Shown here: positions 1 to 8,693 of the stretch, piece by piece | Layout: each line of letters opens with the position of its first letter | How positions within the stretch are numbered: position 1 is the stretch's first letter | Assembly: GCA_016790635.1 (NCBI GenBank) | Contig: JAEUOR010000003.1 | Coordinates: 1 to 64,000 of the forward strand | Source of the DNA: Burkholderiales bacterium | GTDB taxonomy: Bacteria; Pseudomonadota; Gammaproteobacteria; Burkholderiales; JAEUOS01 | Length of the DNA stretch: 64,000 nt | Direction: 5' to 3' | The notes under the pieces: model-generated | What the model was told of the DNA's origin: nothing | The model's input: only the letters and a program-made list of their open reading frames with translations | The model's database searches: none | Made by a program: the position numbers and the translations under genes

Positions 1-1254
1 TATGCCTATGGCGAGGACGTCAAGCCGACGGCGGCGCCCGCCGCGCCGGCCACCTTCATGGGCATTCGCCGCGCTGACGGGCGGGTGGCGACGCGCAATT
101 ACGTCGGCGTCATCTCCACGGTCAACTGCTCGGCCACGGTGTCGCAGGCGGTGGCGGCGCATTTCGCGGCGCCGGGTGCGCTGGCCGACTGGCCCAATGT
201 CGATGGCGTCGTCGCGCTGACCCATTCGTCGGGTTGCGGCATGGATTCGACCGGCGAGGGCATCGACGTGCTGCGCCGGACCATCGCCGGCTACGCGACC
301 CACGCCAATTTCGCCGGGGTGCTCCTGATCGGGCTGGGCTGCGAGGCCAACCAGATGAGCGCGCTCCTGGTGGCGCAGGGGCTGGCCGAGGGGGGCTTGC
401 TGCGCACCATGAACATCCAGGACATCGGCGGCACGCGCAAGTGCATCGAGTGGGGTGTGGCGCAGGTGCGCGAGATGCTGCCTCTGGCCAACGCGGTGAA
501 GCGCGAGCCGTGCCCCGCCAGCCACATCACCATCGGCCTGCAATGCGGCGGGTCGGACGGCTATTCCGGCATCACCGCCAACCCGGCGCTGGGCGCCGCG
601 GTGGACCTCTTGGTCGCGCATGGCGGCACCGCGATCCTCTCCGAGACGCCGGAAATCTACGGCGCCGAGCACCTGCTGACGCGGCGCGCGGTGTCGCGCG
701 CGGTGGGGGAGAAGATCGTCGCGCGCATCAAGTGGTGGGAGGACTACTGCGAGCGCAACAAGGGCGAGATGAACAACAATCCCTCGCCCGGCAACAAGGC
801 CGGCGGGCTCACCACCATCCTGGAAAAGTCGCTCGGCGCAGTTGCCAAGGGCGGCACCACCAACCTGGTCGACGTCTTCGAGTACGCGCAGCCGGTCACG
901 GCCAAGGGCTTTGTCTACATGGACACGCCGGGCTACGACCCGGTCTCGGCCACGGGGCAGGTGGCCGGCGGCGCCAACCTGATCTGCTTCACGACCGGGC
1001 GCGGCTCGGCCTACGGCTGCATCCCGTCGCCGTCGATGAAGCTGGCCACCAACACGCCCCTGTACCTGAAGCAGACCGACGACATGGACATCAACTGCGG
1101 TGTCATCCTGGACGGCGGCGCGAGCGTGCAGGAACTGGGCGCGCAGATCTTCGCTCGGGTGCTCGAGATCGCCTCGGGCAAGAAATCCAAGAGCGAGGAA
1201 TGGGGCTACGGCCACCTCGAGTTCGCGCCCTGGATCATCGGCGCGACCATGTAG
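1..1254 (+). CDS. UxaA-family dehydratase (altronate/galactarate dehydratase type), 5' truncated
   Basis: The frame is open from the first base of the window, so the true start lies upstream. The visible part, about 417 residues, begins inside the linker before the large catalytic domain. It carries the family landmarks: DGRVATRNYVGV followed by VNCSA near the start, HSSGCG about 60 residues later, and an ENN-type NNPSPGN stretch in the middle. UxaA and GarD proteins dehydrate sugar acids (altronate, galactarate) with a metal bound by Cys/His residues. An N-terminal SAF domain is expected but lies outside the window. The substrate cannot be fixed from sequence: altronate, galactarate or another aldonate are all possible. 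The following cyclase gene starts only 18 bases downstream, so the two may be co-transcribed, although they share no obvious function. The family call is secure and the exact substrate is not. Confidence 0.88.
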   Translation, partial: YAYGEDVKPTAAPAAPATFMGIRRADGRVATRNYVGVISTVNCSATVSQAVAAHFAAPGALADWPNVDGVVALTHSSGCGMDSTGEGIDVLRRTIAGYATHANFAGVLLIGLGCEANQMSALLVAQGLAEGGLLRTMNIQDIGGTRKCIEWGVAQVREMLPLANAVKREPCPASHITIGLQCGGSDGYSGITANPALGAAVDLLVAHGGTAILSETPEIYGAEHLLTRRAVSRAVGEKIVARIKWWEDYCERNKGEMNNNPSPGNKAGGLTTILEKSLGAVAKGGTTNLVDVFEYAQPVTAKGFVYMDTPGYDPVSATGQVAGGANLICFTTGRGSAYGCIPSPSMKLATNTPLYLKQTDDMDINCGVILDGGASVQELGAQIFARVLEIASGKKSKSEEWGYGHLEFAPWIIGATM

Positions 1255-1272
1255 GCGAGCCCGGCGCCGGGC

Positions 1273-2583
1273 ATGCAGCCAAACCTCGCCCCGCTGATCG
1301 TGGCCATGGCCGCGCTCGGCATGTCGCTGGCCTTCCTGTTCGCGGACCGGCAGTCGCCGACCAGCCGCATGCTGTCGATCTTCCTCGCGTTTCTGGGCGC
1401 ATCGATCGCGCTCGACATCCTGGTCGGCAATCCCTATCGCGAGGCCTATGGCGTTCCGCCCTGGGACGGCATCTACGCCGTGCTGCAGATGGCATCGGCC
1501 GTGGCGGCCTGCGAGTGGGTGCTGCGCGTGCGCCAGACCATTCCGGCCGGGCAGCTCAACACCCGCGGCGGCGACCGCCTGATCCGCTTCGCGCAGGGCT
1601 TCGCGGTCCTGCATGCGCTCCTGGCGCTGGCCCTGCCGGTCGAGCACGCGCTTTACTTCGCCAACCTGGAGGCGCTGCGCTTCGAGGCCCACCAGAAGGA
1701 GTTTTACCTGTTCGCCGTGCCGCTCGGTCTCTGTGTGCTGTGCGCCAGCGCCTCGGCGCTGCTCATGCTCAACCGCCGGCCGGACCGTGCCGAGGCGGTG
1801 CGCGGCGTCTCCTTCATCCTCGGCGCGCCGTTCCTGGCCGCGTCCATTTTCCTGCCCGTGAACCTGGCGCCGGTCAGCGGCATCACCGGGCTCATGATCC
1901 TCCTGATCGGCGCCGTGCAGTACCACGTTGCGCAGGGTCGGCGCGCGCAGTTCATGGCGCGCTTTTTGAGCCCGCAGGTGGCGGAGATGGTCGCGCGGCG
2001 CGGCATCACCAGCGCGACCGATGAACAGACCCTGGAACTGTCGGTGGTTTCCTGCGACCTGCGCGGCTTCACCGCCTTCACCGCGGCAACCTCGTCCTCC
2101 CGGGTGATCGCGATTCTGCGCGAGTACTACGATGCCGTGGGCGCAGCAGCGGCCGAATTCGGCGGCACCATCAAGGACCAGGCCGGCGACGGGGTGCTGA
2201 TCCTGGTGGGCGCACCGCTGCACTACGGCGACCATGCGGCGCGCGCGCTCGCCATGGCGCGGCGCATCCGCGAGCGCGGCATGCAGGTGACCGCGCGTCA
2301 TTCCGGCGGTGACCTCACGCTGGGTGTCGGCGTGGGGGTGGCGACCGGTTTTGTCACCGTCGGCGTCATCGGCGCGGCCTCGCGCCTGGAATACACCGCG
2401 GTCGGTCCGGCGGTCAACCTTGCCTCGCGCCTGTGCAGCGAAGCCGCGCACGGCGAGGTGCTGACCGAGCCGCGCACCACCGAGTGCGCGGCGGCTGCCG
2501 CCGGCGCGTTCCGCGCCGGTGAGCCCCTGCGCCTGAAGGGCTTTGCCGAGCCGGTGCAGAGTTTCGTTTTGGCTCCAACCTGA
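1273..2583 (+). CDS. Membrane-bound class III adenylate/guanylate cyclase
   Basis: A 436-residue protein. The first 220 or so residues form about six hydrophobic segments, with no recognisable sensor domain other than this membrane bundle. The C-terminal part, from about residue 250, is a class III nucleotidyl cyclase catalytic domain. Visible catalytic residues are metal-binding Asp262 (CDLRGFTAF) and Asp306 (AGDGVL), purine-contacting Lys301 and Thr375 (EYT), and transition-state Asn382 and Arg386 (VNLASRL). Lys plus Thr at the base-recognition positions fits ATP better than GTP, so cAMP is the likely product; this is inference from family knowledge. The usual Asp after VG is Pro379 here, a substitution I consider common and harmless. 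The gene sits between a sugar-acid dehydratase and a solute-binding lipoprotein. A cyclic-nucleotide-binding protein occurs far downstream in the same window (45165), but no direct link is shown. Confidence 0.9.
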   Translation: MQPNLAPLIVAMAALGMSLAFLFADRQSPTSRMLSIFLAFLGASIALDILVGNPYREAYGVPPWDGIYAVLQMASAVAACEWVLRVRQTIPAGQLNTRGGDRLIRFAQGFAVLHALLALALPVEHALYFANLEALRFEAHQKEFYLFAVPLGLCVLCASASALLMLNRRPDRAEAVRGVSFILGAPFLAASIFLPVNLAPVSGITGLMILLIGAVQYHVAQGRRAQFMARFLSPQVAEMVARRGITSATDEQTLELSVVSCDLRGFTAFTAATSSSRVIAILREYYDAVGAAAAEFGGTIKDQAGDGVLILVGAPLHYGDHAARALAMARRIRERGMQVTARHSGGDLTLGVGVGVATGFVTVGVIGAASRLEYTAVGPAVNLASRLCSEAAHGEVLTEPRTTECAAAAAGAFRAGEPLRLKGFAEPVQSFVLAPT

Positions 2584-2592
2584 GGTCGCGAA

Positions 2593-3402
2593 ATGCTATC
2601 GTTCGCCCGGCTTTTGTCCCTTCTTGCCCTGGCAGTCCCGTTCCTACTGAGTGGATGCACGACCATGAACCCCGTTCCTCCGGCGGCCGTCGCCGAGTTC
2701 GCCCCCACCGGCACGCTGCGTGTCGCGATCAATTACGGCAATGCGGTCCTGGCCGCGCGCGACGCCGCCACGGGGGAGCTCTCCGGAGTCTCGGTGGACC
2801 TGGCGCGTGAACTCGCGCGCCGGCTGGGCGTGCCGGTTGCGTTCACCGGCTTCAACACGGCCGGCCGGGTGGTCGACGCGGTCAAGACCGGCACGCTGGA
2901 TGTGATGTTCCTTGCCATCGACCCGCTGCGGGCCAACGAGATCGACTACAGCGCCGCCTATGTCCTCATCGAAGGCGCCTATGCCGTGCCGCAGGCCTCG
3001 CCCATCCGTGCCAACGCGGAGGTCGACCGCGCCGGGGTACGCGTGGTCGTGGGCGCCGGCAGCGCCTATGACCTCCATCTCACGCGCGAACTCAAGGCCG
3101 CCACCATCGTGCGCGTGCAGAATTCCCAACTGGTGGTCTCGACGCTGATGGAGCAAAAGCTCGAGGTCGGCGCAGGCGTCAAGCAGCAACTCGAGGCCGA
3201 CCTGAAGAAGACGCCCGGGTTGCGCCTGCTGGACGGGCGCTTCATGGCCATCCATCAGGCCATGGGAACGCCGCGCGGCCGGCCCGCGGCGGCACGCTAC
3301 CTGGCGGAATTCGTCGAGGAGATGAAGGCCACGGGCTTTGTTGCCGAGGCCTTGCAGCGGCACCGCATCGAAGGGGCGCTGGTCGCGCCGGCGGGGCGCT
3401 GA
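2593..3402 (+). CDS. Lipoprotein extracellular solute-binding protein (family 3 type)
   Basis: A 269-residue protein starting 10 bases after the cyclase stop. A hydrophobic signal ends in the lipobox LLSGC with Cys22, so the mature protein should be lipid-anchored in the periplasm. From about residue 40 it has the fold signature of amino-acid-type periplasmic binding proteins: GTLRVAINYGN, GVSVDLARELARRLG and DAVKTGTLDVMF. It ends in a helix rich in ARYLAEFVEEMKATG. Family members bind small polar ligands and hand them to an ABC permease or a sensor domain. No permease or ATPase adjoins it, so it is an orphan binding protein; a sensory or scavenging role is possible but unproven. The alternative is a catalytically inert binding-protein-like enzyme, as in cyclohexadienyl dehydratase. 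Confidence 0.85.
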   Translation: MLSFARLLSLLALAVPFLLSGCTTMNPVPPAAVAEFAPTGTLRVAINYGNAVLAARDAATGELSGVSVDLARELARRLGVPVAFTGFNTAGRVVDAVKTGTLDVMFLAIDPLRANEIDYSAAYVLIEGAYAVPQASPIRANAEVDRAGVRVVVGAGSAYDLHLTRELKAATIVRVQNSQLVVSTLMEQKLEVGAGVKQQLEADLKKTPGLRLLDGRFMAIHQAMGTPRGRPAAARYLAEFVEEMKATGFVAEALQRHRIEGALVAPAGR

Positions 3403-3487
3403 TGAGGGAATAGACTGCGGGCTGCGGGCGTTGGCACGTCCGTATGTGCGCCGAAGCTCGCACGATGGATAAAACGGGGAGAAGACC

Positions 3488-4966
3488 ATGATCAAAATGT
3501 CACGTGCGGTTCTCATCGGTGCCGGCTTGCTGGCCGGTTCCGCAAGCGGCGTCTACGCCGCCGAGGACGCTTCGGCGCTCTTGCGCAAGGCCGAACTGGC
3601 CATGGGCGGCGCCGGCCTGTCGACCCTGCGCTTCAACGCCTCCGGCACCGGCACCACCTTCGGCCAGGCGTTCAAGCCCGGCTTTTCCTGGCCGATGCTC
3701 GGCTACTCGGCGTTTTCGCGCACCTATGAGTACGGCAACGCCGCCATGCGCGAGGAGTTCGCGCGCAGCCGTGCCGAGCCGACCGGCGGCGGCGCGGTGC
3801 CGCTGATGGGCCAGGGCGCGCAGCGCGCCACCTTCTTCCTGCGCGGCGACACGGCCTGGAACCAGACCGGACCGACCGCTTTCGGACCGGCCTGGGTCGC
3901 GGCCAACGGTCGCATCCACGACCTGTGGACCTCGCCGCACGGCGTCCTCAAGGCCGCGCTGCGCAACCAGGCGACGGTGACCTTCACGACCGAGAAAGGG
4001 CGTTCGCTGGCGGCGGTGTCCTTCACCGAGCCCGGGCGCTTCAAGGCCACTGCCTACATCAACGCCGACTACCTGGTCGAGCGGGTCGATTCCGTGCAGC
4101 CGCACCCGGTGCTGGGCGATGTCCCGCTCTCCACCCGCTACAGCGACTATCGCGAGCATGCCGGCGTCAAGTTTCCCGACCGCATGATCCAGACCCACGG
4201 GTCGACGGTCGTGCTCGACGTCGTGACCGGCGGCGTGCAAGTCAACGCGCCGGCCGCCGTCGAAGTGCCCGAGTCGATTCGCACCGCAACCGAGCGGGTT
4301 GCCGCCGAGAAAGTCGCCGACGGCGTGTGGTTCCTGGCCGGCGGCAGTCACAACAGTGTCGCCATCGAAATGAAGGATCACATGATCCTGGTCGAGGCGC
4401 CGCTCTTCGACGGCCGCACCAATGCGGTGATCGAAGAAGTCAGGAAGCTGGGCGGCGGCAAGCCCCTGCGCTACGTCGTCAATTCGCATCACCACTTCGA
4501 CCACGCCGGCGGACTGCGCGCCGCCGCGGCCGCGGGTGCGACCCTGGTCGTCGCGCACGAATCCAAGGCCATGTTCGAAAAGGCCTTTGCCAATCCCAAC
4601 CGCATTCGCCCTGACGCTCTTGCCACTTCGAAAAAGAAGGCCAAGGTGATGGCCTTCAATGCCGCCGGCAAGACCAGCGGGTCGTTGGGCGATGCCTCGC
4701 GCCCGGTCGAGGTACATGCGATCCAGGGCAGCGTCCACGCGACCGGCTTCAACATGGTCTGGCTGCCGCGCGAGCGCCTCTTGATCCAGGCCGATGCCTA
4801 CACGCCTCTGCCGCCCAACGCGCCGCCGCCGACCCCGCCCAACGGCAACAACGTCAACCTGGCCGAGAACATCGATCGGCTGGGATGGAGCGTCGACCGC
4901 CTGCTGCCGCTGCATGGCCGGGTGGTGCCGCTGGCGGAGCTGCATCGCACCATCGGCCGCAAGTAG
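3488..4966 (+). CDS. Exported metallo-beta-lactamase-fold hydrolase
   Basis: A 492-residue protein with a purine-rich GGGGAGAAG ribosome site just before the ATG; a second ATG three codons later is also usable. The N-terminus is a signal peptide ending near VYAAEDA. Residues 30 to about 270 form an extension of unclear fold with aromatic residues and several TxFNASG-like strands. The MBL domain follows: the zinc motif HxHxDH is His334, His336, Asp338 and His339 (SHHHFDHAGG), and late motifs include QADAYTPL and LPLHGRVVP. Family members hydrolyse esters, thioesters, lactams or similar bonds using one or two metal ions. The pairing of a long N-terminal domain with an MBL domain resembles exported hydrolases of unknown substrate. 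A small hairpin (4985-5002) follows the stop. No substrate can be assigned. Confidence 0.87.
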   Translation: MIKMSRAVLIGAGLLAGSASGVYAAEDASALLRKAELAMGGAGLSTLRFNASGTGTTFGQAFKPGFSWPMLGYSAFSRTYEYGNAAMREEFARSRAEPTGGGAVPLMGQGAQRATFFLRGDTAWNQTGPTAFGPAWVAANGRIHDLWTSPHGVLKAALRNQATVTFTTEKGRSLAAVSFTEPGRFKATAYINADYLVERVDSVQPHPVLGDVPLSTRYSDYREHAGVKFPDRMIQTHGSTVVLDVVTGGVQVNAPAAVEVPESIRTATERVAAEKVADGVWFLAGGSHNSVAIEMKDHMILVEAPLFDGRTNAVIEEVRKLGGGKPLRYVVNSHHHFDHAGGLRAAAAAGATLVVAHESKAMFEKAFANPNRIRPDALATSKKKAKVMAFNAAGKTSGSLGDASRPVEVHAIQGSVHATGFNMVWLPRERLLIQADAYTPLPPNAPPPTPPNGNNVNLAENIDRLGWSVDRLLPLHGRVVPLAELHRTIGRK

Positions 4967-4984
4967 GCCGGGCGCGCAGGCCTG

Positions 4985-5002
4985 TCGCCGGGAGACCGGC
5001 GA
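4985..5002 (+). terminator. Stem-loop after the MBL hydrolase, possible terminator
   Basis: A perfect 7-bp inverted repeat TCGCCGG / CCGGCGA encloses a GAGA tetraloop 18 bases after the stop codon. There is no T-run after it, so a classical Rho-independent terminator is not proven; it could equally stabilise the 3' end of the message. The rest of the 203-base gap up to the binding-protein gene shows no coding potential. Confidence 0.4.
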
Positions 5003-5169
5003 TCTCCTCGCGTCGGCAGGGCGCGCATCGGCGATGCCGATGGCGGCTATCGGGCATTGCAAGGCCCAGCATGCGAAATCTCCTGTGGTAATCTGCGCGG
5101 CCGTTTCGACACACGCCTGCCACGCTGATGGCGGTCGGTGAACCAAAGAACCCGTCAGGAGACATTCGC

Positions 5170-6420
5170 ATGCGTGCATCTCGCCGCCGCTTTACCCTTG
5201 CCACCGCATCCGCCGCTGCGATCACCGCGGCTCCGGCCATCGTCCGCGCCCAGAGCAAGGTCATCCGTGTTGCCTACATCGACCCGTTTTCCGGCCTGAT
5301 GGCGCCGGTCGGCGCCAACGGCTTCAAGCAGTTCCAGGCCGTCGCCGACCTCGTCAACTCGAAAAAGCTGGCCGGCGACTACAAGATCGAGATGGTGTCG
5401 TTCGACAACAAGCTCTCGCCGCAGGAGTCGCTTTCGGTGCTGAAGCAGGCGATCGACCGCGGCATCCGCTTCGTGACGCAGGGCAACGGCTCGGGCGTGG
5501 CGCTTGCGCTGCAGGACGCGATCGAGAAGCACAACGAGCGCAACCCCAAGGACCAGGTCCTGTTCTTCAACTACGCCGCGGTCGATCCCGACATGACCAA
5601 TTCGAAGTGCTCGTTCTGGCACTTCCGCTTCGACGCCAACTCGGACATGAAGATGGAGGCGATGACGACCTTCATGAAGGGCCGGCCCGAGATCAAGAAC
5701 GTCTACCTCCTGAACCAGAACTACGCCTTCGGCCACCAGGTGCAGCGCGCCGCGGAAGAACTGCTGCCGCGCAAGCGCCCGGACATCAAGATCGTCGGCA
5801 AGGACCTGCACCCGCTGGCGCAGGTCAAGGACTTCGCGCCCTACATCGCCAAGATCCGTGCCGCCGGCGCCGACACGGTCATCACCGGCAACTGGGGCAA
5901 CGATCTGACCCTCCTGGTCAAGGCCGCCAAGGACGCCAACCTCAACGTCAACTTCTACACCTATTACGCCGGCGTCATCGGCACGCCGGCGGCGATGGGC
6001 GCGGCGGCCGAGGGCAAGGTCTTCGCGACCAGCTACTGGAGCACCAACGTCAAGAACGCGGCGCTGCAGCTCTACCTCGACTTCAAGAAGAAGCACAACG
6101 AGGAGTTCTACACGGTCTCGACCTGGAACATCCTGCACATGCTGGCGCAAGCGGTCAAGCAGACCGGCGGCGCCGAGCCGCTCCAGATCGCGCGTGCGCT
6201 GGAAGGCATGAAGATGCAAGGGCCGCTGGGCGAGATCGAGATGCGTCGCACCGACCACCAGCTGCAGCAGCCGCTGTTCGTGAGCGTGTGGCAGAAGCGG
6301 GACGGCAAGGCGGTCAAGTACGACGTGGAGAACACCGGCTACGGCTGGGCTGACCTGGTGCAGCTCGAGCCCTATGTCGCCGCGCAGCCGACCTCCTGCA
6401 ACATGAAGCGGCCCGCCTAA
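5170..6420 (+). CDS. livK: Tat-exported ABC transporter substrate-binding protein, LivK type
   Basis: A 416-residue protein. I chose the ATG at 5170 because a clear AGGAG lies 8 bases upstream and because the protein then opens with a twin-arginine signal (SRRRFTLA) followed by an Ala-rich segment ending at IVRAQS. An ATG 42 bases earlier would bury this signal. The mature part is a type I periplasmic binding protein (Peripla_BP_6 group): VIRVAYIDPFSGLMAPVG, then GNGSGVA and an INMED-type hinge region. It would capture branched-chain amino acids or, in this context, possibly an organic acid, aromatic or acyl compound. It heads a cluster with two permeases and two ATPases and precedes acyl-CoA catabolic genes, which favours a carboxylic catabolic substrate. 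That is inference from neighbours. Confidence 0.92.
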   Translation: MRASRRRFTLATASAAAITAAPAIVRAQSKVIRVAYIDPFSGLMAPVGANGFKQFQAVADLVNSKKLAGDYKIEMVSFDNKLSPQESLSVLKQAIDRGIRFVTQGNGSGVALALQDAIEKHNERNPKDQVLFFNYAAVDPDMTNSKCSFWHFRFDANSDMKMEAMTTFMKGRPEIKNVYLLNQNYAFGHQVQRAAEELLPRKRPDIKIVGKDLHPLAQVKDFAPYIAKIRAAGADTVITGNWGNDLTLLVKAAKDANLNVNFYTYYAGVIGTPAAMGAAAEGKVFATSYWSTNVKNAALQLYLDFKKKHNEEFYTVSTWNILHMLAQAVKQTGGAEPLQIARALEGMKMQGPLGEIEMRRTDHQLQQPLFVSVWQKRDGKAVKYDVENTGYGWADLVQLEPYVAAQPTSCNMKRPA

Positions 6421-6433
6421 AAGACCATTGCGG

Positions 6434-6464
6434 GCGGCGCCGGAGGCCGAGCCTCCGGCGCCGC
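6434..6464 (+). other. Strong intercistronic hairpin between livK and livH
   Basis: A perfect 14-bp inverted repeat, GCGGCGCCGGAGGC / GCCTCCGGCGCCGC, with a 3-base CGA loop fills the 59-base gap between the binding-protein stop and the permease start. No T-run follows. In binding-protein transporters such hairpins often protect the upstream message or partly stop transcription, so that more binding protein than permease is made. That role is inferred here. Confidence 0.7.
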
Positions 6465-6479
6465 TGTGCGGTTCCGGCC

Positions 6480-7427
6480 ATGGAGTTCTTCGCGCTGTCC
6501 ATGCTCAACGGGCTGTCCTACGGCCTGTTGCTGTTCATGCTGTCCTCCGGGCTGACGCTGATCTTCTCGATGATGGGCGTGCTCAACTTCGCCCACGCGA
6601 GCTTCTACATGATCGGCGCCTACGCCGCCTACAGCGTATCGACCAAGATCGGCTTCTGGCCGGCGCTGGTGATCGCGCCGCTGGTGTGCTTTGTCATCGG
6701 CGCCCTGGTCGAGCGCGTGCTGCTGCGCCGCGTGCACCAGTACGGGCATGTTTCGGAGCTCCTGCTCACCTTCGGCCTGTCGTACCTGATCGTCGAATTC
6801 ATCCGCCTCATCTACGGCCGGCTGCCGGTGGAATACAAGGTCCCGGCCGAACTCGACGGCCCGCTGTTCCAGGTCTTCTCCAGCACATTCCCCATCTACC
6901 GCGGGTTCATGGCGCTGGTGGCGGTCCTGATGCTGGTGTCGATCTACCTGGTGCTGACGCGCACGCGCATTGGCCTGGTGATCCAGGCGGCGCTGACCCA
7001 CCCGCACACCGTCGAGGCGCTCGGCCACAACGTGCCGCGCGTGTTCATGCTGGTGTTCGGCGGCGGCACCGCGCTGGCGGGGCTGGCCGGGGTGATCGGC
7101 GGCAACGCCTTCATCACCGACCCCAGCATGGCCGACTCGATCGGCCCCATCGTCTTCGTCATCGCTGTCGTAGGCGGCATGGGCAGCCTGGCGGGCGCCT
7201 TCATCGCCTCGCTCCTGATCGGGCTCATCCAGACCTTCGCGGTCGGCATCGATGCCTCGCTCATGGGATTGCTCAACCGGCTGGGCGCAGGCATCACGCC
7301 GGACACCTTCTTCTACTCGGTGTGGAGCCTCAAGGTGTCGCAGATCGCGCCGGTGCTGCCTTTCGTCATCATGGTGCTGATGCTTATCTTCAGGCCCAAG
7401 GGCCTGATGGGCACGCGCGAGGGCTGA
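6480..7427 (+). CDS. livH: Branched-chain amino acid-type ABC permease LivH
   Basis: A 315-residue inner-membrane protein of the LivH group with about eight hydrophobic segments. It opens with MLNGLSYGLLLFMLSSGLTLIFSMMGVLNFAHASFYMIGAY, read here only as a pattern: the GLTLIFSMMGVLNFAH signature at residues about 20-40 is diagnostic. The permease cytoplasmic loop lies around EALGHNVPRVF, and a GGMGSLAGAF motif near residue 235 is also typical. It forms the transmembrane pore together with LivM. The gene is 60 bases downstream of livK with a hairpin between them, and livM starts four bases after its stop. No good ribosome site precedes the ATG (GGTTCCGGCC), so translation may rely partly on sequence in the hairpin region. 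The ligand is set by the binding protein and remains unknown. Confidence 0.93.
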   Translation: MEFFALSMLNGLSYGLLLFMLSSGLTLIFSMMGVLNFAHASFYMIGAYAAYSVSTKIGFWPALVIAPLVCFVIGALVERVLLRRVHQYGHVSELLLTFGLSYLIVEFIRLIYGRLPVEYKVPAELDGPLFQVFSSTFPIYRGFMALVAVLMLVSIYLVLTRTRIGLVIQAALTHPHTVEALGHNVPRVFMLVFGGGTALAGLAGVIGGNAFITDPSMADSIGPIVFVIAVVGGMGSLAGAFIASLLIGLIQTFAVGIDASLMGLLNRLGAGITPDTFFYSVWSLKVSQIAPVLPFVIMVLMLIFRPKGLMGTREG

Positions 7428-7430
7428 TCG

Positions 7431-8693
7431 ATGCAGGCCACCGGCGGCGGGATGGGACGCGCGATCCTGTGGGGCGGCACGGCGCTCCTGATGCTGGTGC
7501 TGCCGCTCTACTTCAGCACGGGCTTCGCGCTTACGCTGTTGTCGCAGATGGGCATCATGATCATCTTCGCGCTGTCCTACAACATGCTCCTGGGGCAGGG
7601 CGGCATGCTGTCCTTCGGGCATGCGGTCTATTCCGGGCTGGGCGCCTATTTCGCGGTGCACGCGATGGTGCTGATGGGCAAGGGGACCTTGCCGGTCGCG
7701 GTCTCGCTGCTGCCGCTCATCGGCGGGGTGGCCGGCATGGTCTTCGGGGTCATCTTCGGCTACGTCTCGACCAAGCGCGCCGGCACCACCTTCGCGATGA
7801 TCTCGCTGGGCCTGGGCGAACTGGTGTTCGCTTGCTCGCTCATGTTCCCGGGCTTTTTCGGCGGCGAGGGCGGCATCTCGGGCAATCGCGCGATCGGGCA
7901 ACCGGTACTGGGGGTCGACTACAAGTCCTCGCTGCAGGTCTACTACCTGATCGCGGTCTGGTGCTTTCTCTGCATGGTCGCGATGTTCGCCTTCACCCAG
8001 ACCCCGCTGGGCCGCATTTCCAACGCCGTGCGCGACAACCCGGAGCGTGCCGAATTCATCGGCTACGACACGCAGAAGGTGCGCTGGCTGGTCCTGATCG
8101 TGGCCGGATTCTTCGCCGGCATCTCCGGCGGCCTGTCGGCGATCATGTTCGAGATCGTCACCGCCGAGAACGTCTCGGCCATCCGTTCCGGCGGCGTGCT
8201 GCTGGCCACCTACATCGGCGGTGCATTGTTCTTCTTTGGCCCCATCCTGGGGGCATGCCTCTTTATCTTCTTTGTCGTCGCGCTCTCGGAATTCACCAAG
8301 GCCTGGCTCCTGTATCTGGGATTCTTTTTCGTCCTCATGGTCATGTACGTGCCGGGCGGGCTGGCGAGCCTGATCCTGATGCAGTTTCCGCTGGCGCGCT
8401 CGGGCCGCGCGCACGAAATGCTGGGGCCGTATGCGCGCGCGGGCGCGGCCGGCCTGGTGCTTCTGGCCGGCACCATCCTCTTGATCGAGATGACCTATCA
8501 CGCGTCGCTGGAGTCCGCCTCCGGCAACGTGGTGCGACTGTGGGGCCTTGACCTCAACGTGACGTCGATCGCGCCGTGGGCCGTCGCCACGCTGCTCTTT
8601 GCCGGCGGCTTCGCCGGCATGGTGCGATATGGGGCGCAAGTGCGCTCGCGCTACGGCGACATCATGGCCGACCTGCTGGCGAGGAGCGCATGA
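7431..8693 (+). CDS. livM: Branched-chain amino acid-type ABC permease LivM
   Basis: A 420-residue permease, second transmembrane partner of LivH. It shows the LivM signature region FALSYNMLLGQGGMLSFGHA near residue 45, a GTTFAMISLGLGEL stretch near 120 and the cytoplasmic loop RISNAVRDNPERAEFIGYD near 190. It is longer than many LivM proteins because roughly 100 residues follow the core, including two extra hydrophobic segments around residues 345-395. The start is four bases after the livH stop, and the stop overlaps the livG start by ATGA, indicating translational coupling. The extension suggests extra membrane helices; their function is unknown. Confidence 0.92.
   Translation: MQATGGGMGRAILWGGTALLMLVLPLYFSTGFALTLLSQMGIMIIFALSYNMLLGQGGMLSFGHAVYSGLGAYFAVHAMVLMGKGTLPVAVSLLPLIGGVAGMVFGVIFGYVSTKRAGTTFAMISLGLGELVFACSLMFPGFFGGEGGISGNRAIGQPVLGVDYKSSLQVYYLIAVWCFLCMVAMFAFTQTPLGRISNAVRDNPERAEFIGYDTQKVRWLVLIVAGFFAGISGGLSAIMFEIVTAENVSAIRSGGVLLATYIGGALFFFGPILGACLFIFFVVALSEFTKAWLLYLGFFFVLMVMYVPGGLASLILMQFPLARSGRAHEMLGPYARAGAAGLVLLAGTILLIEMTYHASLESASGNVVRLWGLDLNVTSIAPWAVATLLFAGGFAGMVRYGAQVRSRYGDIMADLLARSA

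Noticed and set aside
2..220. Open frame at the window start on the plus strand
   Set aside because: Shadow frame of the UxaA-family gene: arginine-rich, no motif, overlapping a clear coding region.
234..2024. 596-codon open frame on the plus strand
   Set aside because: Spans two real genes in another frame; composition is rich in Arg/His/Gly as expected from the third frame of GC-rich DNA.
6417..8639. 740-codon minus-strand open frame
   Set aside because: Antisense of the livH and livM genes with His/Asp/Gln/Arg bias typical of shadow frames in GC-rich DNA; no start context and no domain.
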